DNA from: Chlorokybus atmophyticus
Taxonomy: Eukaryota > Streptophyta > Chlorokybophyceae > Chlorokybales > Chlorokybaceae
Length of the DNA: 35,209 nt
Assembly: GCA_009103225.1 (NCBI GenBank)
Contig: RHPI01002714.1
Span: 70,120-105,328, forward strand
Reading direction: 5' to 3'
Each line of letters opens with the position of its first letter. Position 1 is the first letter of the stretch. The notes beneath the pieces were generated by a model. The model was not told the origin of the DNA. It saw only the letters and a program-made list of their open reading frames with translations, and did not search any database. Positions 21,378-29,497 of the stretch are shown in pieces. A program made the position numbers and the translations under genes.

Positions 21378-21780
21378 CTTGATTTGCAGGATGAGACCGA
21401 GGCTAGAGCTGGATGCATTGGAGAATCGTGAACACGAAGACTATTGCTTTGTCTGCAAGGATGGCGGTAGCATATTCGGCTGTGATGCAGAAGGCTGCTG
21501 GAAGAGCTACCACGCACGCTGCGTCACTGTACCACCTGTGGAAGATGACCATTGGGAATGCCCAAGGCACAAGTAAGCTTCAGTATCCAGTGAATGCATG
21601 GTGTCTGAAGTCGACAAGTTCTAAAATGATCACTGGAACGCAGGTGCCATGTGCACAGATGCAATGAACCAGCTCGACAAGTATGCGCGACATGCCCAAA
21701 CAGCCTCTGCCAACGTCATGCTGTTGGTAACATCTTTTCGGTCACATGCTCGCAATGCGCTGCGTATGAAGAAGGTGGGG
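21378..21780 (+). other. PHD finger plus C5HCH-type module within the transposase gene
   Basis: The exon reads YCFVCKDGGSIFGCDAEGCW, then KSYHARC and WECPRHK, a complete PHD zinc-binding pattern. Across the next intron it continues with EPARQVCATCPNSLCQRH. This pairing resembles the PHD plus C5HCH module of NSD-type histone methyltransferases, where CP-x-H is followed by a short Cys cluster. PHD fingers usually read histone H3 tails. Exact exon ends near 21644 are uncertain because two acceptors are possible. Its presence in a CACTA transposase suggests chromatin-guided targeting; that is inference. Confidence 0.75.
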
Positions 21781-21987
21781 CCCCGGCACAGCTTCCAAAG
21801 GATAGCCTCGCGCGTCGTTCTCTGCCGGGCAGCAGCGGTAGGGTTTCACAACCATCGACTGAAAGCGTGGGTAAAAGCTTTGTTCAAGAGTGCGGGGATG
21901 AGGATATGAGTGGTAAGCAGCAACGTGCTGGCGCTTCTTGGTTTGCGTTGCGGCGTATTGCATAATTCTACCTTTTTACGCTGCAGA

Positions 21988-23258
21988 GCCAGTCCCGATG
22001 GAACTTGATGATGAGGATGCCAACGGGGAACGTCGCCAGCACCCAAGTCAGGGAACCACGACGGCTGCAGCAGTTGTGGACCTCGTGGACAGCGATGATG
22101 ACAGCATGGTGCTGGACGGGTCGGGTGCTGAAGTTGAGGCGTCAACACTTGTGCCCCTGTTCATTTACCCTAGTGCAAATGCACGTGATGCGGTGCCACT
22201 GTTTGAAGCGGACAGAAAGTTGCTGGACGGCAGACAGGAGCTCAACGACACCGTGCTCCACTTCTTTTGCAGGTATGAGCCTTGCGTTGTTGGTGTTGTG
22301 CAGCTGTGTCATGTATGTGTCACGCACGCGCAGATATAAGGAAGAAGAGGTCGTGGGCAGAGCTGACGGCATTCACGTGAGGCTGTTCAACCCGCACTTC
22401 TACACCGAGATTGTGCACTGCCATGAACAACATAACTGGCACAGTGGCAATCACAGGATAGATAGGTACGAGAACGATCCGTTTTCCAAGAACTTGCTGG
22501 CAGCAATTGTCAACCCACACAGCCGGTGAGAGTGAAGCCAAGTTCTCGCACTGCAGTGCTGCTGTACTTGCTCGCATGGACTCACTTTGAAGTCTGCATG
22601 CCACAGGACTCACTGGAGTCTGCTGCTGGTGTGCAATCCTGGAGGGGAACTTGGAAGCAACACGCCCCCCTTGATCGTCCATCTCGACTCCCTTGGTCTA
22701 CATCGCAACGTCGACGGATCAATGCGCGCTTATCTAAACTATATGTGGGGCAGGAAGCATGGAAGTGAGTCGCAACAGCGCTTCTCTCCCGCAAACGTCC
22801 CGCTACTTGATCCACAGGTAGGACATATTGTTTTGGCCTGGTGATGAGGTCACGCCCTCTCCTGGCAGAATCCCTATGTAGATGCACATACGTTTGGTTC
22901 GCCCGCATTGACATAGCGTGTTCGTGCAGGTCCCTCAGCAGAGGGATGGAGTTGCGTGCGGGCTGTTTGTCATGGTTTACCTTGACAAGTTGATAGATGG
23001 GATACAAGCTGGTCCAATCGAGCAAAACGCCCCGATATTTCAGCAGGTACAGCTCATGCATTGGAATGTCTCCATATGGCAGCTGCCTAAGTGCAAAGCC
23101 GTGTAGGTTGACATGTGTTGAGCAACCAGATGGTGTGGGTGTGTGCAACGCAGATGCAAAAGGATTGGTTTCGTCCAAAAGAGGCAGACAGCTTAAGGAG
23201 ACGACTGCGAACACTCATGGACAGCATGCCAGCACAGCAAACGTCACGGCGGATGTGA
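21988..23258 (+). CDS. Ulp1/SENP-type (C48) SUMO protease domain with adjacent SUMO-interacting motif
   Basis: An exon from about 21988 encodes AVVDLVDSDDDSMVL, a hydrophobic-acidic SUMO-interacting motif, then LLDGRQELNDTVLHFFCR, the usual start of a Ulp1 domain. Later exons supply the full catalytic set: His in THWSLLLV (22611-22613), Asp in VHLDSLGL (22686-22688), Gln in VPQQRDG and Cys in VACGLFVMVYL (22957-22959). The end (MQKDWFRPKEADSLRRRLRT) is also Ulp1-like. Ulp1 enzymes remove or process SUMO. Unlike the transposase core, all catalytic residues here are intact. Ulp1 domains are known in plant CACTA and Mutator-type elements. It appears to be the C-terminal part of the transposase gene, though a separate transcript cannot be excluded. 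Confidence 0.85.
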
Positions 23259-23840
23259 AGTAGCAGGCGGTTGGTACATAGCTAAATTGTAGTAAAAAGC
23301 ATAGGTTCATTGGCCAGCTGTGTAATAGTAGCCCAAGCTAACTTTGTGCTTAATAGAATTTAGAATGCAAGCCATTAGCATGCTTGCCTTTTCAATGGCA
23401 CTTGGGACTTGGTGTAATTTCACAGCGGCAGTTTTGCCAAGTGGTGTTGAACATTCAATGGCACTTGGGACTTGGTGTTTTTCATGCTATATGTTCCCTG
23501 AATATGACGGTGACTATGCAATGGTATTTAGAACTCGGGGTTTTCGCGGCAAGCCGTAGCCAGCACTACACACGCTGGGTGATTATTCTGCTGTGTGGGC
23601 ACTGACAATTCATTGTACCATATCGTTCATCAAGTACAACTTGACTGACCTTGAATATGCACGAAATACTCAGTTTGAAATTCAAAGTGTACGGGTTGAA
23701 ACGAGGTTCAGTGGTATGTACGTTGAATATGAATGCGTCTTGCGGGTGAAGAACGCTGTTCCTTTTGGCAGGGATGGGACAGAAAGTACAATAACCATTG
23801 GATATTCACGGACAAAAGGCGTGAAACGGATCAAGTCATT
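23259..23840. repeat. Right subterminal region with repeats
   Basis: After the transposase stop there is no gene. TTCAATGGCACTTGGGACTT occurs at 23391-23410 and again near 23454-23473, with a related TGCAATGGTATTTAGAACTC near 23516. TTGAATATGCAC at 23651-23662 matches two sites at the left end, and GTTGAATATGAATGCG lies near 23722. These fit CACTA subterminal binding sites. Confidence 0.6.
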
Positions 23841-23899
23841 AATATTCAGACGAAATGGCGTGAATAATCAGGACTCGGGGGTTCCCAAAATTACCGGTG
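23841..23899 (-). repeat. Right terminal inverted repeat of the CACTA-like element
   Basis: Read on the minus strand it starts CACCGGTAATTTTGGG and ends CGTCTGAATATT, agreeing with the left end at about 46 of 59 positions. The next bases (23900-23902) are AAA, the same as before the left end. Confidence 0.8.
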
Positions 23900-23902
23900 A
23901 AA

Positions 23903-24684
23903 TACCCACTGACATCAGCAGGCTCAGATCATTCTTCGGGCTTGTAAACTACTATCGTCGGTTTGTGAAAGACTTTAGCAAGTTGAACAAACCTTCAAAT
24001 AACCCGTTGAAGGAAAAAACCCATAGGCAATGATGTAAAAATTGCCAGCAAGCATTGAGCTGATTAAGGAGAAACTCGGCGATGCACCAGGACTGAGAAC
24101 ATCTGACTACAACTAGCAGTTCATCCTCCATATAACTTGGAGCAAGTTGGGCATCGGTGCTGTGGTATGCCAAAAAAATAAATGACGGAGCAGAATATGT
24201 GGTTGCATTTGCTAGCGAAAGCAACAACAAAGCTAAAGGCAAATACAGCTCCTATAAAGGGGAATGTTTGGTAGCAGCATGGGCATTTGTACCTTTTAGG
24301 CCTCTCGCCTTCGGAAGGCGTTTCAAGCTGTTAACTGACCATCAACCTTTCGAGTAGTTGCTTACCAACAGCCACCTAATCGAAAAGCATGCTCGCTGAG
24401 CATTAATCCTACAAGAGTATACTTCATCATATAGCACCCGGCAGGGTCGGCCAACATGGACACAAACAGATTGACCAAAATCCTGTTCCTGACATCAAAG
24501 ATGAGAGTGAGGCTCGGCATGATTACGAGCCAGATACCCGTGTTGCTGCAAATAGTGCAGCACTACTCGTCGTTGCGGGGTGTGCAATGATTGAGTACGA
24601 GCAAGTGGTGGACACCCCCACGAACAGTGAGGAGACAATCCGCTGTGCAGTTGAGGCTGAGGGGGTCACCCCCGTTGAGGACGA
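23903..24684 (+). mobile_element. Gypsy (Ty3-type) pol fragment, RT end and RNase H, broken
   Basis: The plus strand reads PTDISRLRSFFGLVNYYRRF, a hallmark of the end of Ty3/Gypsy reverse transcriptase. RNase H follows (IGAVVCQK, AFASESNNKAKGKYSSYKGE, FGRRFKLLTDHQPFE). Several in-frame stops show it is dead, including those after HRQ near 24033, after PFE near 24355 and near 24400. Its 5' part is missing: it begins abruptly at the end of the CACTA-like element. It continues after the nested Copia element at 27275. Confidence 0.85.
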
Positions 24685-25093
24685 TGTTGGAATGGACGAT
24701 GACAAGCACACACATGCACAAGAGCACGCCACAACACCAACGTCAGGAGACCATACAAGACCATCTATTGCCATCATGTCCACGGGTTTTACACCCGCTA
24801 GCTATACATGCTTCTACTCCAAAACTACAGCATCTAGCACACAACCATAACTTGCGTTCGCATTTGCTCCACGTAGCTAGCTTCAAGAGCTTTCCAACAA
24901 GCTGCAGCACACGCCAAATAGTCAAGTAACCACCGAGATACAATTATTGTACTACAGCGCCTGAAAGTCTCCAGACTCTGGACTCGCTGACGCGCCTGGA
25001 CCTTTCGACTTGAGTCGCTGGAACCGTCTAGCGCCTATTCCTATGCAAAAGGCAAGCTGACCGATTGACCTAGATGTAGGAATATCCTCAACA
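24685..25093 (-). repeat. LTR (3' LTR in element orientation)
   Basis: It is 409 bp and aligns along its whole length with 26846-27269, with scattered substitutions and small gaps. Shared blocks include ACCATCTATTGCCATCATGT, CATGCTTCTACTC and GACCTAGATGTAGGAAT. The visible divergence indicates an insertion that is not very recent. Confidence 0.92.
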
Positions 25094-25137
25094 CTCCCAC
25101 GCGGGCATCTTAGCCTTCACACCTTCGCCTTTGTAGC

Positions 25138-25313
25138 TCATGTGCCGCTAGCTCTCGTACTAGCCTTGCTCCTCTTCTTGTTTGCAATTGCCAAGAAGCC
25201 TTTCACCTTCCCTTCTTGCTCCACCTCTTCCACCATGCTTCCCAGAAGCGCTGAGAATCGGTTCGCCTTGAGGTATTTATCCTCCACATCACCTTGAGCC
25301 TCCCGGTAGACCT
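25138..25313 (-). other. 3' interior of the nested element, no pol
   Basis: A short minus-strand frame (25138-25368) reads SEGLKVYREAQGDVEDKYLK and a Lys-rich end. It is not recognisable as integrase, RT or RNase H. It sits where about 3 kb of pol would normally lie, so it may be the scar of an internal deletion or unrelated sequence. Confidence 0.4.
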
Positions 25314-26720
25314 TCAACCCCTCGCTCTTTTGCTGCACATGCTCGCTGCCGCCCTGCGCCTGCTGCACCTCTCTTTCTGAGATAGCAACTCCAACCCTAG
25401 TAATAGCTCTTGGCTCTCTTCCTTAGCCACCTTACTTTCCACCACTTGCTTGGAGCTCCTTGGAGCTCCTAAGGGCTCTGAGCTCGTCCGCTTCACAACA
25501 ATCTTCAGTGCCTCCTTATTGCCTTGACCTTGTGGTGTCTTGAATGCTCCCTTCTTAACTACCTTTATCGCTGCAACATCCTTGTGCGTCTTGTCCTCCT
25601 CAACGTAGTAGAGTCCGGGCTTGTTAATGCCTACTACATGTGTAACGCCCCCAAGTACTATCCTAGCCTTGTCCGCATCGATCACAACTCTAGCACCAAC
25701 CCTCGTGGCTACACGTACTGAGAACAAACTAGCAGATGCGCCTGGCACATACAGTACATGTCCAAGCACAACCTTCTTAACTACACCACCAACCTTGCAC
25801 CTGAGGTTGGCATCTCCCTTTGCAACAGCGTCCACCATCTTCTTGTTCCCAAAGTCCACCGTGACTGGCTTGGACAAACGAGTGAGGTTGATGAGCTTGC
25901 TCCTATCGCTTGTGAGATGCTTGCTTGCTCCCGTATTCAGCACCCACCCAGGATACTTCGCTCCTTCATCAGATGCATGAAAAGCACATACCCGCTCCGC
26001 ACCACCAGCCGTCATTCTCTTCCACTTGGGACACTTGCTCACATGATTACGCTCCGCGCAATGCCAACACTCCTCGTTGCTGCCTCGAGCGCTCTTCTTC
26101 TCATGTGCATGCCTCGATGAAGTCTCGAATGCCACACCACCGGGTTGAGCTCCGTTCTCTACTTCATCCTCTTTCCTCAAGCGTTGCTCCTCTTGAAGAA
26201 GCCGTGGTGTCACCCCATCAAACGTCAAGAACTCCGCTGACGATTCCAAAATTGTGACAACAATCTTATACTCTTTGAACAAACCTGAGAGCACAGCCCA
26301 AACAAACTCCACCTCTTTAAGCTCATGGCCAACACAAGCAAATCTCTCCACAACGCGCGCGCCATGAACTTGACAATGGCCTTTCCGCTCTCATTGCGTA
26401 ACGAGTTGAGCTCCTGTCTCAGCTGCAGTCACCTCGCCACGTTACGCGTCTTGGAGTGGTTCTCAAGCTTCTTCAGAAGCTCCCTTGCATCCTTGCACTC
26501 CCTCACTAGCACCAAGTGATGATTCGCCATGTGCAAGCCAATGAGCGCCAAAGCCTTCCTCCCTTGACGCCCAAACACTCGCCTCACCAACGGGAGCATT
26601 CTTCTTCGGGTCTATATACTTCCACAACTCTTTGTGGGCTAGTAGCAGCTCCATCTTCACGCTCCAGGTACTGTAGTTGTCAATGTCTAGTGAGTCGATC
26701 GCAAACTTGATGCCGTCCAT
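25314..26720 (-). pseudogene. Copia gag with zinc knuckle and defective protease
   Basis: It starts at ATG 26720 (MDGIKFAIDSLDIDNYSTWS), the typical Copia Gag opening, and changes frame between about 26350 and 26465. The C-terminal part holds a zinc knuckle, CWHCAERNHVSKCPKW, then the aspartic protease site WVLNTGASKHLTSDR, where the family has D(S/T)GA, so the catalytic Asp is Asn. GHVLYVPGASASLFS and GLYY follow as usual before GAG-pre-integrase. A Lys/Ser-rich linker then replaces the rest of pol. Gag packages the element RNA; this copy is probably inactive. Confidence 0.85.
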
Positions 26721-26845
26721 GCTTGTGACCTTCGTTGCCCCTCTGCTACTCGCAGACCTTGCAACCTACTACTCTCACAGCATCCACACCTACTCACACA
26801 ATTCAACTCAGTACAACCTACACAAGCATGTGTGGGCCCATAACC

Positions 26846-27269
26846 TGTTGAGATGGATGATGACAAGCATACACATGCACAAGTGCACGCCACAACACCA
26901 TCATTGGGAAACTATACAAGACCATCTATTGCCATCATGTCAACGGGTTTTATAACCGCCAGCTACACATGCTTCTACTCTAAAAGCTACTGCATCTAGC
27001 ACACTCAGCTATAACCTGCGCTCTAATTTGCTCTACGTAGCTAGCTTCATGAGCTTTTCAACAAGCTATGGCACGCCAAATAGTCACGTAACCACCGAGA
27101 TACAAGCATTCCACTACAGCGCCTGGAAGTCTCTCTCCGGACTCGCCAATGTGCCGCTTAAACCTTCTCGCGCCTGGACCTCTCGACCGAGTCGCCTGGA
27201 ACCTTTTAGCGGCTATTCCTATGCAGAGGGCAAGCTGACCGGCTGACCTAGATGTAGGAATCCCCAACA
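26846..27269 (-). repeat. LTR (5' LTR in element orientation)
   Basis: It is 424 bp, begins TGTTGAGATGG and ends CCCCAACA on the plus strand, and matches 24685-25093. On the minus strand the sequence just inside it reads GGTTATGGGCCCA, the place of the primer-binding site; I cannot name the tRNA. Confidence 0.92.
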
Positions 27270-27274
27270 GACGA

Positions 27275-27544
27275 TACCATCAAGGGCGATATCTGACTGG
27301 ATCCGGAAGCCCTGATGTATCTGAGGACCGGAATTTACCCACCAGCTGCAAGTTCGCTAACAAAAGACCGCGTTTGACGCCGGTCTCAGTGCTACGGTTG
27401 GAATCAAGACAAGGTACAAGATAATACAAGACGGCACCATAAAAATGGTGCCACCACTATTAGACAGAGAGGCGGTTGTGCGCAAGCTGTACTATTGGGA
27501 CATTTTGGGGTGAAGCGCACACTGGCACTACGTCGCAAATTTTA
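27275..27544 (+). mobile_element. Gypsy pol fragment, continuation into the integrase zinc-binding region, broken
   Basis: The frame that ends at 24684 resumes here, reading ALMYLRTGIYPPAAS, then IQDGTIKMVPPLLDREAVVR in shifted frames, and a degenerate integrase HHCC-type region ending in RRKFYT. Stops and frameshifts are frequent. The Gypsy sequence ends abruptly near 27544, where the second DNA transposon appears to begin. Confidence 0.75.
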
Positions 27545-28093
27545 CACGGTGACTGACTAAGGACTGAGGGACTGACTGGTGCCTGAGCCTGCCTGAGCCT
27601 GCCTGTCGCTGCTTGAAATATTACTTTTGGACTGATGAGTTTGCCGTTGGCTTAGATGGACTGACGCAGACGGCCGCGGGCCGAAAGTGGTTGTCAGTGG
27701 CACTAACCGGCCGAGCGTTGTCAACCAGTTACCCTTTGGTCGATATGCACAGACGGCCGTTAGCCGGTAGTTACGGACAGCTGACAGCAATAGCCGGCAC
27801 TTTCTTTGCCGTTACACTGCTGTTAGTATGTGACCCTTGCCGCTTGACAAAAGTTGGCAATTCTTGCCGTAAGCCAACACTAACATGCCATGCAGCTTGT
27901 ACAAACCTTGGACTGATTGTTTGGTCTTGCACCTAAAAGCCCACAATATATACAATGTATGGGCAGTGGTGAGAGTATGTCCACTTACAACTGAGCAGCC
28001 GACTTGCGCATGAAACTGCTCTATAACATTGAGTCTAGCTGTCGGACTCATGCGCAGCTTGTCAACCCGTGGTGCCTGCCTCAGAACTCCTCC
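27545..28093. repeat. Probable left terminal and subterminal region of the second element
   Basis: No gene is convincing. Short repeats are dense: GACTGACT and GGACTGA near 27551-27575, three GAGCCTGCCT-like units at 27585-27605, and TTGCCGTT(A/G) or TTGCCGTAAG at about 27642, 27805 and 27865. CGGCCG appears in several copies between 27670 and 27765. This resembles the repeat-rich subterminal DNA of CACTA-type transposons. Confidence 0.45.
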
Positions 28094-28950
28094 TCAAACC
28101 CCCTCCTCCTGTTCCTCCTCCGACGAGTCTTCTGCTTCAACGCCGGAGTCATCTTCATCCGCTGCCTCGATCGCTGACAGTACAGCGGCTACTTCGTCCT
28201 TCAGCTTGAATGTCAGCGCCTCGCCGTGCACGCGCATGCGCTTGATGGTCGCTTTGAGAGTGACCACCTGCATTTGGTAATGCTGTAAGAGTGGCGTGCT
28301 GCCAGAGGAGCTAGCCCATCAGCATACACACGCTTACCTCGTCTTCCGCTTTGTTGCACTCAGCCAGGCAGACAGTCAGCCTGCCGCGCTGCTCTTGGTT
28401 CACTCTAACCAACATGGCAATCTGCAAGCATACTGCTTACTTACCGCTGGAAACATTAAACGAGGTCATGGATTACCCGTTCGTGGTACTCCACAGCTTC
28501 TCTTTTGCGACTTGTGAGCTCCCGCAAGTAGAAATAGGCTGTGCATTTGCGAGATTGGTCATGCTGTTCATGTGCATGACACTGGAGGTTGTGCATGAGG
28601 GTGTGCATGTCGTATTGACAATGTATGTCAAGTGCAAGATACTTGAGGCTGTGCATGTGCAAGATAAAAGAACCCTAGCATGTGGCAGTGACAGTGCATC
28701 GTAACCCACCTTGGTTATGCCAGTCTTGTTTGGTCCCTTCAATCATGTCGCCGTGGTCGCAACTGCTGGTGGGTCGGATTTTCTTACAGGCAGTATTGTG
28801 GTGTGCCTTTGCCCACTCGAAGGGGGAGCCCTGTAAGATATCGCCCGAGTCACTGTTGGTATTGGATGTGCCCTTGGTAGTCTTGGTGGGGTTTGACACC
28901 GAGGACACCCCTCCGGCACCCTGCCCGCCCTGTGCGAACATGGAATTCAT
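28094..28950 (-). CDS. Four-exon small coiled-coil protein with acidic tail
   Basis: Exons 28710-28950, 28477-28538, 28338-28421 and 28094-28282 have canonical GT-AG introns and join in perfect phase to 191 residues, stop at 28094-28096. The N-terminus (MNSMFAQGGQGAGG) is Gly/Ser/Thr-rich. A Cys/His-containing stretch follows (FEWAKAHHNTACKKIRP, SSCDHGDMIEGTKQDWHNQ). Then comes a long charged helix (YLRELTSRKREAVEYHER, then EQRGRLTVCLAECNKAEDE) and an Asp/Glu tail (EDSSEEEQEEG). No family is recognised. The small DNA-binding-like head plus helix would suit a TnpA-type accessory factor. The gene lies upstream of, and points away from, the transposase. No single open frame reveals it; only the spliced model does. 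Confidence 0.65.
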
Positions 28951-29049
28951 CCCGGACCTCGACCACAATGCCCACTACGCCCCTGGCAGCGCCGCCAACG
29001 ATCCTCCAAATGCCACATACCCTCGGCATCACGCCCCTGTAAGGGCATA

Positions 29050-29398
29050 GCTTGGTGGAGCTATCAATGGTGTTTTCATGCGCAGGGGGACTGACATTGC
29101 CAGAGTTGTCAATGGTACGAATTGCCATTGCCATTGTACAAAGGTACCATTTCAATGGTACCTTTCAATGGTACCTTTCAATGGTACCTTTGTACAATGC
29201 CTATACCTTGGGGCAAAGGCATCTTCGTACCATTGAAACGGTTCAATCAGAATATATATGTATATATATATATATCCAGACTCACCCTGGACGTTCAATG
29301 GCTCGATCGTACCATTATAATGGTACGACGGAGCCAGTGACTGGCGGCCAAGTTTCCCGCCTCTGGCATGCAGCGGTAGCGGTAGCGGTGGCGGTGGC

Positions 29399-29430
<32 letters not shown>

Positions 29431-29497
29431 GTGTGCGTGTTGCTGGATATGATGCAGGTTACATTGGCGACACCTGTGTCGACGTTAGTAGTGAGAT
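29050..29497. promoter_or_regulatory. Transposase promoter region with GTACC palindromes
   Basis: The arms CATTGTACAAAGGTACC (29132-29148) and its exact reverse complement (29183-29199) enclose three TTTCAATGGTACC-type units. A 22-bp perfect palindrome centred on TTATAA lies at 29307-29328, and CGTACCATTGAAACGG is at about 29227. A (TA)n run lies at about 29253-29275 and a GGC/GGT tract at 29372-29430. The same ATGGTAC dyad recurs upstream of the methyltransferase gene at 34709-34760. These look like operator sites for an element-encoded regulator; that role is inferred. Confidence 0.6.

Larger units (their letters stand above)
16527..23258 (+). pseudogene. Tnp2-type CACTA transposase fused to PHD and Ulp1 modules, decayed
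   Basis: About 20 short exons join mostly in phase from ATG 16527 (MSYNRRCFCKDCQGSKVF) to TGA 23256-23258. In order they show: an N-terminal Cys/His motif; CKAPRH and VPWKIARYFDVPAALRSLY, as before the Tnp2 core; the core (RNVRLAMFINGMSSF, IPGPKQPQNLQAYL, GCSKCECSGEH); GPMH; a DUF4218-like part (SMKSHDKHIL, GHPPEQCMWLGPVRDHWEW); a DUF4216- or BAH-like part (HWYGRVQSFY, HQLLRARWY); then PHD, SUMO-interacting motif and Ulp1. Damage: the usual (T/S)DG motif reads ING (Asn codon 18132-18134); frame changes before IPGPK near 18340; a TAG lies at 18740-18742; an N is at 20981 in an intron. Tnp2 cuts the ends and moves the element; this copy probably cannot. Confidence 0.8.
2224..23899. mobile_element. 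Giant CACTA-like DNA transposon with methyltransferase, OTU and Ulp1 cargo
   Basis: The two ends form inverted repeats. The first 59 bases (2224-2282) and the reverse complement of 23841-23899 agree at about 46 positions, both starting CACCGGTAATT. AAA lies immediately outside each end (2221-2223, 23900-23902), fitting the 3-bp duplication of CACTA/EnSpm elements. Short TTGAATAT-type repeats lie inside both ends. A Tnp2-type transposase and TnpA-like genes lie within, which are the two classical CACTA functions. At 21,676 bp it is large for the class because of cargo: OTU protease, C5 methyltransferase, PHD reader and SUMO protease. The transposase is decayed. The left flank is Copia and the right flank is Gypsy, so the target site is not simple and AAA could be coincidental. 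Confidence 0.75.
24685..27269 (-). mobile_element. Complete nested Copia-type LTR retrotransposon, non-autonomous
   Basis: Two direct LTRs (24685-25093 and 26846-27269) begin TGTTG and end CAACA. The 5-bp sequence GACGA lies just outside both (24680-24684, 27270-27274), a clean target duplication. The element reads on the minus strand: the Gag start is at 26720, and a GCGTGGGAG purine tract abuts the LTR at about 25094-25102. The interior of about 1.75 kb holds gag and protease but no integrase, reverse transcriptase or RNase H, so it would depend on another element. It sits in the Gypsy fragment, whose frame continues across the insertion site, so it inserted later. Confidence 0.92.
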
